Shown here piece by piece: positions 1 to 11,700 of a stretch of 64,000 nt of DNA. Numbering within the stretch: position 1 is the first letter of the stretch; every line of letters begins with the position of its first letter. The notes beneath the pieces are model-generated. The model saw only the letters and a list, made by a program, of their open reading frames with translations, did not search any database and was not told the DNA's origin. The DNA comes from Nyssa sinensis (lineage: Eukaryota; Streptophyta; Magnoliopsida; Cornales; Nyssaceae), in NCBI GenBank assembly GCA_008638375.1, contig CM018051.1, positions 34,259,740 through 34,323,739 on the forward strand. Direction: 5' to 3'. The position numbers and the translations under genes are program-made.

Positions 1-180
1 GAATGGTACCAAGAGTCAGACATAACATAGCAGAACAAAACCAGATAGACCATATAACTGAACAAGACAGACTGAACAAAACAGTAGAGTAGGACGAGAC
101 AAAATCATGCCGCGTGCAATACAGTATAAAAGTTTGCATTTAAAAACATGCATTCAGACAGAATAACATTCAAAACTATA

Positions 181-410
181 CAGTGCATCAAAATACAATA
201 TCTAGGCAGTAACTTATATACCAAGTCAGAAGTTCCAAGTTACTCACACGGTATATTATACAAAATTGTGCAGTGCATCAAAATACAATATCTAGGCAGT
301 AACTTATATACCAAGTCAGAAGTTCCAAGTTACTCACACGATGTATTATACAAAACTGTGCAGTGCATCAAAATACAGTAGCTAGACAGTATAACTCATA
401 CACCAAGTCA
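181..410. repeat. 90-bp tandem repeat, about 2.5 units
   Basis: The unit starting CAGTGCATCAAAATACA occurs at 181, 271 and 361, an exact 90-bp period. A lone diverged copy starts at 1171. Because 90 is a multiple of three, the frame stays open across units, but the encoded peptide resembles nothing known. Confidence 0.85.
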
Positions 411-563
411 AGAATCCGAACAGATCATAAGGAAACTGAACCATATATCAATCAAGGCAGACACATTATCAACGGACGGAACATAACGGGATCAAACAGA
501 ACAAAACATCGGTCAAAGACACAGGCATAATCAAGGACAGGGGCATAACAGGACGGAACATAA

Positions 564-905
564 CGGAACAAAGCGGAGCAATACATCAATCAGAACAAGG
601 CATATCGGAACTGAACGTGACGGAACAAAGCGAAACAATATATCAATCAGAACAAGGCATATTGGAATTGAACATGATAGAAACAAGCGGAACAATATAT
701 CAATCAGAACAAGGCATATCGGAACTGAACATAACGGAACAAAGCGGAATAATATATCAATCAGAACAAGGCGTATCAGAACTGAACATGACGGAACAAA
801 GCGGAACAATATATTAATCAGAACAAGGCATACCAGAACTGAACATGACGGAACAAAGCAGAATAATATATCAATCAGAACAAAGCATATCGTCAGTAGA
901 CAAAT
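564..905. repeat. 57-bp minisatellite, six units
   Basis: The motif CGGAACAAAGCGGAA recurs at 564, 621, 678, 735, 792 and 849, a strict 57-bp period (19 codons). The units differ by a few substitutions. The array keeps frames open on both strands, which produces spurious 19-residue repeat peptides. Confidence 0.9.
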
Positions 906-1170
906 CATAACGGAACTGGACCATATATCGATCAAGACAGACAGATCATTAACGGACGGAACATAATGGAATCGGACGGAACAAAACATCAGTCAAAGAC
1001 ACAGGCATACGGTCAAGGGCAGAGGCATAACTTTAGCGGTAGAATACAACGATACTAAACGGAAACCTTATATCCATTAATTTAAGGGTGGGTTCATATC
1101 ATGTATGATGTAGTACGAAAGGGTATACATTAAGTATATGCTTTTAAACAGTATAACGTGAAAAACAGTA

Positions 1171-1240
1171 CAGTGCTTCAAAATACAGTATCTAGACAGT
1201 AACTTATACACCAAGTCAGGAGTCTAGGTTACTCACAAAG
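1171..1240. repeat. Dispersed single copy of the 90-bp repeat unit
   Basis: Starting with CAGTGCTTCAAAATACAGTA, this stretch aligns with the 90-bp units at 181-410, including the CACCAAGTCAGGAGTC segment and the following TTACTCACA. It lies about 750 bp beyond the array. Confidence 0.7.
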
Positions 1241-1544
1241 GACAGACAGTGAATTAAAATACAGTACAGTGTCAGAAGTTATTCACAAACTGTTCGCTTA
1301 TCTCCTTGTACAAACAATCTGATATCCTCCAGATACGTCAGGCATCTCCATGTATATCCTGAACAATAATCATCAATCATAGGCAGATCAGAATTCATCT
1401 GTTCAGGTCTCATTTGTCATCTTAGGTGTCCATCGGATTACCTAAGATAGCCTAGTAGCCTTTCGCCCTTTCACTGGGTCTCACCCGAGGCTATTTCATT
1501 CTTTAATTAGGCTTAGCAGTTATCATAATTATAATTTATGTCAT

Positions 1545-1947
1545 TTAGACTTCAATCGTTATCAGTTAAGCACTTATTTGATCTTAGGGGCAAAATGGTC
1601 ATTTTATCATTCTTGCCCCGGACCCTGTCATGGTCCTCAGAATATCTCATATATCTTATATATGAAGTTCTAAGTCTTTTAGACTTAAATCGTTATCAGT
1701 TAAGTACTTATTTGACCTTAGGGGCAAAATGGTAATTTTTCCATTCTTGTCCCGGACCCTGTCGTGGTCCTTAGAATAGTCTTTATATCTTAAATATAAA
1801 GTTCTAGATCCTTTGGACTCCAATTGTTATCAGTTAAGTACTTATTTAACCTTAGAGGCGAAATGGTCATTTTATCACTCTTGCCCCGGACCCTTGTCAT
1901 GGCCCTTAGAATATCCCATATATCTTAGATATAATTTTCTAAGTCGT
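1545..1947. repeat. 134-bp tandem repeat, three units
   Basis: Units begin at 1545, 1679 and 1813 (TTAGACTT or TTGGACTC), and a fourth start at 1948 diverges quickly. Each unit holds GGGGCAAAATGGTCATTTT followed by a GCCCCGGACCCTGTC segment. That phrase also occurs in the roughly 140-bp hairpin modules elsewhere in the window. Confidence 0.85.
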
Positions 1948-3202
1948 TGGACTTCATTTGATATCTATTTTAGATTATCGGGACACGTCAATCATTTTCT
2001 ATTTTACACGTTGACAATTTCGGATTCTTATTCAACCCTTCGGTTATCATAACTATGCTTATGATAATTTATCAAATCAGATTGGCCTTTACTTGGCCTC
2101 TACTTTGTACTTACAGTGTTTAGGGGTATTTTGGTCATTTTATGTTTCGTAAGATTCTGACTCCGGTTCGTCATTTATTCAGGTATACAGTCTCACCAGT
2201 ATCTGGGCTCCTACCAGTATCAGTTTCGACCCAATCAGACTTCATTTAGGTCTCGTATAGCATCAGGGGCAAGTTTGGTAATTTTACATGTTGTGTAACC
2301 AAACTTTTCGGGACTCCAGTTCATAAAATGGACCTCACCGTTGAGTCCAGATTGCCCGACATAGTCAAAATAAACTGTCTTTTATTCTTATTTGGGTCTG
2401 GGTACCATCAGGGGTAGTACAGTCATTTTTCACTTACAGGTCTGTATTTTTCGGTACTATATTCCCAAAATCGGACTCTGCCATTGAGTCCAAAATGCCC
2501 GAAATAGTGAAAATACACTATTCATTTAATTTATTTGGACTCTGTTTAACATATTTAATGTCCAGGGGTAAAATTGTAATTTTACCCATTTAATAAAATA
2601 ATAAAATAATTATTTTATTATTTAATTATTTTTCCAGGGGCTTAATTGCACAATTTTTCAAAAATCTAGGCCACTGTATAATATTCAGAAATGTTGGGGG
2701 TTAAACCGTAATATCAGAAAACATTTGGGGGTCAAAATAGAATTTTATAAATTTAGGGTTCAGACCCATTGGTTTTAGGGTTCAAGAATTGAACCGGTCC
2801 AAAAACACTGTGAACCAACCGGTTCAATGTTCTTCAGGAAACCGGAATTAAATATTCCAATTAACCCCAATTGCCCCCTTATCCTTGTTTAGGATTAGCC
2901 AAATCCAAATTTTAATTTTTAAAGCCCGTAACCAAACAGGTCAAATTCAGTTAAATTTTTAAATCTTTCAAACCCAAAATGGCGTAGCATCAACACAGAA
3001 GCCGTTCCTCAACTCGGCATGACTCGGTCAACTCGACCGAGTCGACTCCGTCTTCCCCATCGCGCAGGGTACTGTTGCCCTAGTTGCAGTGTAATGACAT
3101 GGAAATTTTTTTTTTTTTTATTACTTGTGTTTATTATTATTATTATTTTTATTATTATTAAATTGGATGAATGTAGGTATGTGATATGTAAAATATATAC
3201 AT

Positions 3203-3310
3203 GGGATATATATATATATATATATTAAATTATTAAATTTTGTGTATGTGTATGCATGTGAGGGTGCATATTTAAGTGTGTAAATATATATATATATATA
3301 TATATATATA
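3203..3310. repeat. (TA)n microsatellite tracts
   Basis: Two alternating TA runs (about 3208-3225 and 3287-3310) flank a TG-rich stretch inside solo LTR copy 1. Confidence 0.85.
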
Positions 3311-3603
3311 AGTCTGGTTGGGGTGTGTGTGTAACTGGACGGGGGGTGTGTGTGTGTTGTGACCAACCGGTTGAGTGTGTGTGTGTATAGTGTGTGTGTG
3401 TGATGATGATATATATATGTATAGGCATATAGGGACAGCTTTGCATTTAATGCAAAGCTGCATTTGGGGAAGAACAAAGTGGCTGAACAGAGGGGAAAAT
3501 AAGTCAAGGAAAGGGGCTGTGGTGTGAGAGACGTATGGGACTTGATGTGTGTGTGTATATGTGGTCTCGGTTGGGAAGGAAAGAAAGGAAAGAAAAACAG
3601 AAA

Positions 3604-3606
<3 letters not shown>

Positions 3607-3635
<29 letters not shown>
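3607..3635. repeat. (GA)n microsatellite
   Basis: An uninterrupted GA run lies about 520 bp from the left end of solo LTR copy 1. A longer run of the complementary dinucleotide occurs in family copy 5 (49441-49489). Confidence 0.9.
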
Positions 3636-3640
<5 letters not shown>

Positions 3641-6600
3641 GAAGGGAGAAGAGGTTGTGAAGCTTGAATCAAGCTTGGAAACAGAAGGTGGAGGAGGTGC
3701 ACGGCTAGAGAGAGAAACCCAACAAAAATCCGTGAGTGACTCAGCTCTGTTTTATTTTTTTTAAAGCATGTTAATTAATTTTATGCATAGGGTCTTGAAG
3801 AGCATGCTGTAAGGTTTAATTTGCAAAAAGAATGAAAGAGAATGGTTGAAAGATGAGGGAGAAATGGGGAGTTGCAGGTCTCGGGTATAAGAGTTGGGTG
3901 TTGTCATTTTATGTGTAAAACTCAGTTTAAATGATAGGGAATGAACCCTAAGAGGTGCAGAAATCATTTGGGATTGAAATGGGGATTAAACCATGAACAA
4001 ACTATCACGAAAATGAAGGGGGAAGGGTCGGCCGGAGGTTTGACCGAGGGGTTGACCCTCTATTTCGAAAAGATTGGGATGGTTTTGAGAGAAATGGAGG
4101 ATAGATACGAAATCCTTGGGAGAAAATGAAGAAAACTGCATTTTAAAAACCTTGAAAACTCGCCGGAAAATTCTCGCCGGTGCTGGAGAAGGCGCCGGAA
4201 CCCTACTGGTTCATCGCCGGAAAAACGGGGAAGAAGGGAGGCCACTCGGGTAGGGTTTCGAGTCCGGGCCGGGTCCGGTTCGGGCGGGGCTGAACCGCCC
4301 CTACCACGTGTCACTTTCATGTTTTAAATTAAAAACCAATTGGGTCTGTTTGGTTACAAGTTTAAGAAATTAAAAATTTGAAATTTAATTGGAACAGGGA
4401 TATCCTATCCCTGTTCTCGAATTGATCCCTGTTTGGTTATCCGAATATGGGATAAAGGTTTTCTTAAATTACAAATTGGCCCCCTAACTTTTGGAAATTG
4501 AACCTTGACCCAGAACTTTCAAAAATTACAAACTAACCCCCCCAACTGTTGGTTATTACACTTTGACCCACCTGGTTAAATTATTAATAAAATATTAATT
4601 AAATTAATTAATTAATTATTTAATTTAATTAATTTAATTATTTAGATATTCTAAAATAACCCGGAGTCCAAATGGGACAAGTCATTAGTGTATTTTGACT
4701 ATCTCGGCCATTCTGAGGCCAATGGTGAGGTCCATTTTACAAGACGGGGTCCCAAAAAAATAAAAGACCCGTAGTAACATATAAAATTACCAAAATACCC
4801 CTGAATTGAAGTACAGTCAAACGAACTCCGAATTAGGTAAACAAATAATAAAACTTTATTATCTCGAACATTCCGGACTCAAGCGTGGAGTCCGATTTGT
4901 GAAAAGAGGTCACGAAATGTAAGGACCCGTGAAAAGTGCAAAATGACTGTTTTGCCCTTTTGAACCCAAATGTCCGAATTGAGTTCTACGAGAACCTAAA
5001 CTTATTTTCTTCAACGTCCTAGACTCAACGGCAGGGTTTAATTTAGTAGAATAGAAACCTATGAATTAAAAGACATAAAATTTGATGAATAGCATAAATT
5101 CAAATGACAATAGACTGAGTTGTAATTTATGCTTTTAGGGACACTGACAGGACAGGAGAGGGCGATCTGATCTCCTACCTTTTCATTGACCAGTTCAGTC
5201 ACGTGTCGTCCACGATCTTCCAGGGTTGAGACTACCCGACAGGTATGGTGTTTTGCTAATGTTAGAAATGAAGTTAAGTTAGGAATATTTGTGAATGACT
5301 GGAATGACTTATGTGTTTATATGGAACATGTTTACTTGATGATTTAGAATTGATTGTTCACATGCTTACATGTTATTTGTATTGTATGAATGTTTGGTGA
5401 ATGATGAACGTGAATCATGACATGTGTATATGTTGATTTTATGAGATATGCTTGCATGTGGAATCAGCTGGTGATTTATGTATTATTGTCTCGAGCATGC
5501 TATATTGTGGAAACCATGTTTCATTGAGATTACACTGGCATATTGGCATATGATGAATTCTTTGAGAACATGGCGTGGGTAAGCACGTGGCGCTTTGCAT
5601 TATGAGGGTGTAGATCCTATGGTGAAAAACCCAAAATTGGCCATTGCATTGGTACTTCGTAGCCATCGGGGAGTACCCGTAAACGAGACATGGGTTGTGG
5701 CATAGAGTTGTGCATGGGTGTGTCACGCATACCATTCATATATATTACTGTGATATTTGAATGTCATTTAGAAATAAATGTACACTTTGCACATGCCACG
5801 CCTTAGCTTTATTTCTTGCATTACCACTTCATCATACCAGTAGTTGAGCTGACCCATTCGTGGGTAACATTTTTTAGATGAGGACCCTCCAGCTACTTGA
5901 GACTCTATGATACCCTGATAGGGTGGAGCACGTGATATATTTTTGGTCCATGGGACTTGTATGTTGTAATGTAAGGGCTTAAGCCCGAATGACCTATGAA
6001 CGATGTATTTTATTTTATCTTATGTATTGATGGGAGTGGAAACATGTTTAGTGGATTTATTTACCTTGTCTTTTTATTTATTTTGTTTTCTGTCTCGTCA
6101 GTCGCATCCCCGGGTTCGGTCAGGAATTCGAGGGGTGACATGCAGGGAATTTCTTTTCCATTTTCGTGACATTTCAAGTACCGATTCTCACTATTTTTGC
6201 TTCTAAAACATTCCTAAAATTTTAACCAAACTTTTGGCATGAGTTTAGAGCCTCAAATCCAAGGATTGAGCTCTGTTTAGCCCGATTATCGTGAGGGGAC
6301 ACAGTTCAATCGTATGGCCTCATTTCTCAACCAAAGTTCATGATTCTTGGTTGGTTGTGACCGTATGTCCATGGGGATCAACATCCCATTCATAAATTTC
6401 AATTTAAGAGCCCATTACAGAATTTGGGTTTCATGGCCGAGACAAATAGTTTCAGTTTTGAGGGTCTAAACCTGGGTTTCCAGGTCGCGGATCAGTGGTT
6501 TTGGGGTCCTAAAAGGGTCTAGTTCATGTTTAGACCATCAAAATTTAATTTGGTTGAGGTCGATTCAGACCTGCAACTTGGGGTCCATGGCAGTTTGGTC

Positions 6601-7164
6601 TCAGTTCTGTGTTTTCTAGCCTTATTCGACTGTCCCAATTAATTCAGAATAGTCCTAAGGTCTCTCAGTAGTCTATATATATAGTTTAAATCGACCAAAA
6701 CTTATCAGAACAGTACCAATAATCCAAACAGAAAATTTTAGCAGTTTTGGGTTTATACCTTTCAATCAGTGGCTATTCTCCTCTTGGCTCGATTCAGGCC
6801 TGTTCATGGCTTGGTCCAGGTTTCTGTGTGTACTCCTGTCCCAGTCGTGCCCTCAGTTCTCCTCTCTTTGTGCATGTCTTCTCACTCTAAGGTTCTCTCT
6901 TTCTCTAACCCTCTTTTTCTCTATGTCAGTTTACAGGATTATTGCAGGTCTGATTTCCCTCCAAATGGAGACTTGTAAACATCAGATTTCTTGTTCAATA
7001 CGTCTGATTTGTACGAGTTTTGGTTGGGAGCAGATGTATTCATGGGGTGAGAGGTATGGTGGTCTATGGGGCATAGGGGTAATGCATGCTGATGTGTTGC
7101 ATGCTTGGTGATTGGTCACTTGGGAGGCAGCTTGGGGCAATTCAGAGATATATACAATTAAGTT

Positions 7165-7262
7165 GTGTATATATGCACGAAGTGATAGCAGCCCACCTGG
7201 TAAATTTTTGAGTAAAATTCATTCTCTCCATAGGTCAAGGGTTCAATTCCCCTTGACCACCA
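7165..7262 (+). other. tRNA-like segment with Pol III B-box
   Basis: GGGTTCAATTCC (about 7239-7250) matches the internal B-box of Pol III genes and sits in an 8-bp inverted repeat (GGTCAAGG / CCTTGACC), like an extended T-arm ending in ACCACCA. An A-box-like TAGCAGCCCACCTGG lies about 55 bp upstream. A full cloverleaf cannot be drawn, so this is more likely a tRNA-derived SINE remnant than a functional tRNA. Confidence 0.35.
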
Positions 7263-7675
7263 ATTTGGCCATTTTTCACCATTTAGGCTAAGGCCCTGTT
7301 TGGCTGCGCATTAATTCAGTTTCAATGTTTGCTACATAACTTTCATTCTGTAACTCCTTTTTCGAAGCGGTTTCTTCCGGTCAGTTCCTATTTCAGTTAT
7401 TTTCAGTGTCAGAGGTTCCGTGTCATTTATTAGTCATTCGGGATTTCCGGGGTTAACTAATTCGAGTTCCGTCAATGTTAAAACGGCATTATTTCACCAA
7501 ATTAATCAGTAATTTGGGTTCGGGTGTTGCACCCTCTTCGTCAGATATATTTAATTATTTTATCGGTTTATCGTGACCGTCGGAATTATGATTATTTCCC
7601 TTAATCATCCTTTAAGTCGGTACTAATTAATAATTAAATTATTAATTATTAATTATACAGGGTCGGGGTGTTACA

Positions 7676-8276
7676 TAAATCCTAAATTTGTGCTCTTTTA
7701 TATACAATTTCTTTTATAAATGCATGTGTTGAGCAAATAAAACTTATTATCCTATTTTGAGCATATATGTTTGGAAATCAACTTTGACTTGTTTTAAATT
7801 CATGGATAATTATATTTTATTTAGAACTAGGTAAATGATGTCATGCAAATGTCATTGGACGATATTTATGATTGGGCATAATGAATGCCTTAGTGGGCCA
7901 TAAATAGGCTAAAGATCTCCTATTGTGTGTGGTCGTTAAGTTGGGCATGACTAAATGTGAAATGAAAAGTGATTTAGCTACTCCTGGAATGTGAATTATT
8001 CTCTTGAAAAGCAATGCAAATGCATATGAAAGTGTATCATTGAAATGTGTTTTGAAAAACAACTCCTATGAAATTATTCTTGAAAAGTTTATAGATTTCA
8101 TTACTATTATTATTCTTAAAACTATTCATAAATGGAGAATTTTTTACCATGAAATCCATTGTTTGTGAAGATCCATGATACGGCACGTGTTACTCACGAA
8201 GCTTCATTTAGCTCACATCAACCCATTTTCCCACCTTTCAAGTATCCAGGGAAAAAGAAAGCTAAGTGTCACGGGC
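7676..8276. other. Unassigned AT-rich DNA left of the Gypsy element
   Basis: No gene or recognised repeat is visible. The sequence continues across the Gypsy element at 13816, as expected for its target site. Confidence 0.5.
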
Positions 8277-8695
8277 TTAATATTTCAACCCACAACCCGT
8301 GCAACACTCAAGCTTCACGTCTTACTCGTGAACCCTTAAGTAAGCCTTAAGCACACCACCAAGATAGGAAAGAAGGAAGCACTCTTGAACACTTAAGGGA
8401 AGTGGACTTGTATTGCACAAAGCTTTACAACTCTTGGATGCTACACTTGCTTGGATGGTTTGGCCAAATGAGGCCTCCCCCTATTTATAGGTGGTTGGAG
8501 AGTTCTAGATATTCTCTAGAAACTTCTCACCTCCTCAAATGGAACATTCTAGATACAAGTATGTACATGAATGTTTAAGAATTCTCTAGACTAATCTAGG
8601 TTCCCTTTTATCTAAAGCTGTGTATAATTCTCTAGAAGCTTCTAGAAACTTGCCCAACTAGGTGGGGTCTATTTATTTGTATGCGGGCCGTGCCA
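8277..8695 (-). repeat. 3' LTR of the Gypsy element
   Basis: 419 bp, reading TGGCACGGCC...GCCCGTGACA on the minus strand. A TATA-like CTATAAATAGGGG is present on the minus strand near 8480. It lacks a 33-bp segment present in the 5' LTR. Confidence 0.93.
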
Positions 8696-8706
8696 TTCTC
8701 CCCCAC

Positions 8707-11700
8707 CTATCTTGGCGACGTCTTCATCGCGCCTTCGTCTCTGAAGCACTGAATGTGATCCTTGAACTGCCACAAGGATTCTTCTGACTCCCAACTTGCT
8801 TCAGACTCTGGCAAGTCTTTCCACTTCACAAAGTACTCCTTGTACATTGGAATCCCACTCCTGCGCACCTCCTTGTCAGCAAATATGCAATTGACTTCCT
8901 TATCAAATGAGGTAACGATGATGGGCGGGGCTCTTTTTGACTCTCCTCTACTTGGTTCCTCTTTGTCTTCATAGAATGGCTTCAAGTTACTTACATGGAA
9001 GACAGGGTGAATCTTAAGGTTCGACGGCAGCTCCAAATGATAAGATGCCTTGCCCACTTTCCTTTGCACCGGGAAGGGTCCCTCGTATCGCCTCAACAAC
9101 GCCTTATGATGTCCTCGAAACTTCTTGTGTTGTGAGGGTAGTAGCTTGAGCAAGACAAGGTCTCCTGTTTGGAACTCCACCGGCCTTCGCTTTTTGTCAA
9201 CCCACTTTTTCATTTTCTTTGCTGCCTTCTCTAAATAAGTGCGGGCCAACTCTCTTTGGTCCTGCCAGCCCTTGACCGCTTTGTAAGCTGCGGGACTGCT
9301 TCCCGTATAGCCTGTCGTGACTGTGCTAGGCGTCAAGGGTTGCTGCCCTGTGGTAAGCTCAAAAGGACTATGCCCTGTTGACTCTGAGTGCTGTAAGTTA
9401 TAAGAGAACTGGGCTACATCTAACAATTTTGCCCAATCCCTTTGGTTGGCACTCATATAGTGCCTCAAATATATCTCTAACAAGGCATTCACCCATTCTG
9501 TCTGGCCACCCGTTTGGGGGTGAAAGCTTGTAGAGAAGTTCAGCTCCGATCCCAACATTTTGAAAAGCTTCGTCCAAAACCGCCCGGTGAAGCGTTTGTC
9601 TCTATCGCTCACTATAGACCGCGGAACTCCCCAATACTTAACCACATGCTTGAAGAATAACTGGGCTGCTTCTTCTACCGTGCAGTCCATTGGGGCGGGT
9701 ATGAAAGTTGCATACTTGGTGAACCTGTCAACCACCACAATAATCGACCCGCACCCTTCTGACTTGGGTAGTGCCACAATGAAATCTAGTGAGACACTCT
9801 CCCAAGGTCTTTCTGGAATGGGAAGCGGCTCTAACAATCCTCCAGGATGCTGCTGCTCCACCTTGTCTTGTTGGTAAACAAGACAAGTCCGCACATATGT
9901 CTCTACGTCATCCTTCAGCTGTGGCCAGCAGTAGGTGTCTCCAACTAAGGCCAATGTTCGATGAGTCCCCGGATGTCCTGCCCATTTGGAGTCATGACAC
10001 TCCTTTAAGATTTCATTTCACAAGCTTCCCCACTTGGGCACATAGATCCGGTTCCCCTTTGTGTAGAGAAGGTCCCCTTCTAGCCAAAATCGCTGTGTCT
10101 TGCCCTCCTTTGTAAGCTCTATAATGCTCTTGCCCATAGGGTCATGCTGCAAACCTTCTCGAATTCGATCCAAAAGAGAGCTTTGCGGGCATGTCATAGC
10201 TGCGAACTCAGCCTTTCTACTTAGAGCATCCGCCACTAAGTTAGCCTTGCCGGGTTTGTACTCTAACTCGTAGTCGAACTCCGCCAAGAAGTCCTGCCAC
10301 CTAGCTTCTGCCACCTAGCTTGCTTTGGAGAAAGCTTCTTCTGTGACTGAAAGTAGCTAGTGGCGATATTATCTGTCTTTACTACAAACTTGGAGCCAAG
10401 TAAGTAGTGTCGCCAAACCCGTAGGCAATGGATGATTGCAGACATCTCCTTTTCTTGTACCGTATAGCGCCTCTCCGTGTCGTTAAGCTTCCGACTCTCA
10501 TAAGCTATAGGGTGCCCTTCTTGCATAAGAACTCCCCTAATAGCAAAGTTCGATGCATCAGTGTGAAGCTCAAATGGCTTGCTGAGATCTGGTAAGCTCA
10601 ACACTGGCTCCTCAATAATTGCCTTCTTCAGTCCCTCAAAGGCATTCTGGCATCAGGCAGACCACTCCCATGTCTTGCCCTTCTTCAAGAGATCCGTGAG
10701 GGATGCAGCCTTAGAAGAATACCCCTCAATGAACCACCTATAGTAGTTGACGAGCCCCAAGAAAGATCGCAACTCCGACACTTTAGTAGGCGGATCCCAT
10801 TCTTGTATAGCCCTAACTTTGGCCCCATCCAACATAAGTCTTCCATCTTTAATCCGGTGTCCTAAGAAGCTAACTTCCTCTTGGGCGAAGGAGCATTTTT
10901 CCTTCTTCACATACAACTCGTTCTCCCGCAGTATCTGGAAGACAATTCTAAGGTGCTGAACATGCTCCTCCAACGTCTTGCTATATGCCACAATGTCATC
11001 CAAGTATACCATTACAAATTCGTCTAAGTATGGATGGAAGATTTTGTTCATCAAGGTACAGAAAGTAGCAGGCACATTAGTGAGACCAAAGGGCATAACA
11101 AGGAACTCGTAAGATCCGTACCTTGTCACACAAGTAGTCTTGGGCTCATCCCCTTTAGCAATCTGCACCTGATAATACCCTGAGCGAAGGTCGAGTTTGG
11201 TGAAGTACCTCGCTCCTCCAAGTTGGTCGAACAAGTCGGCTATTAGTGGGATGGGTATTTGTTCTTCACAGTCACCTTGTTGAGTGCCCGATAATCAATG
11301 CATAGATGCAAAGACCCATCATGCTTCCTTTGGAATAGCACTGGAGCTCCATAGGGTGCCTTTGACGGTTGAATGAAGCCTGCATCAAGTAAATCCTTCA
11401 ATTGCTTCTTCAACTCCTCTAACTCCGGTGGGGCCATGCGGTATGGCGCCTTGGTAGGGGGCTTAGCCCCAGGCTCCAGCTCTATCTGATGATCCACCTC
11501 CCTCTTAGGTGGTAGTCTTTTGGGCAACTCCTTAGGCATTACATCCTTGTACTCGGCCAATACCCACTCTATCTCCTTGGGCATCTCCTCTGAAGCACCT
11601 TGGGGGGAGTCATCCGTCTTCAAAGCCGCAAGGTAGGTAGACTCCCTTTTCTTCAAGCCCTTAGAGAATTGCATTGTCGACAGTACCTTGGACTCGATCT

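Larger units (their letters stand above)
3090..6140. mobile_element. Solo LTR, family A copy 1 (3051 bp, target duplication TGCAG)
   Basis: It runs from TGTAATGACATGG at 3090 to GGGGTGACA at 6140. TGCAG lies immediately outside both ends (3085-3089 and 6141-6145). No primer binding site, polypurine tract or coding domain is inside. The copy contains (TA)n, (GT)n and (GA)n tracts, hairpin modules near 4706, 4866 and 5025, and the family core at about 5535-5880. It is inserted in the older repeat that ends at 7675. Confidence 0.85.
1..7675. mobile_element. Old LTR-type repeat (family C), left end outside window, split by a solo LTR
   Basis: The right edge reads GGTCGGGGTGTTACA at 7661-7675, the same kind of LTR terminus as the other large repeats here. 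No matching left terminus was found, so the element probably enters from outside the window. It carries the 90-, 57- and 134-bp arrays and two hairpin modules (about 2330 and 2474), and is interrupted by the solo LTR at 3090-6140. No retroviral-type protein motif is visible in any frame. Whether this is one long LTR or LTR plus internal DNA cannot be decided from the window. Confidence 0.45.

Noticed and set aside
564..905. CRISPR-like array
   Set aside because: The repeats are contiguous with no unique spacers, and the genome is a plant's. This is a minisatellite.
531..989. 152-residue minus-strand open frame with 19-residue repeats
   Set aside because: It is produced by the 57-bp minisatellite, with no start context or homologous domain.
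3121..3702. 193-residue minus-strand open frame
   Set aside because: It is made of TG, TA and GA microsatellites and pyrimidine-rich DNA inside a solo LTR. The peptide is low-complexity Ser/Leu/His/Tyr repeats.
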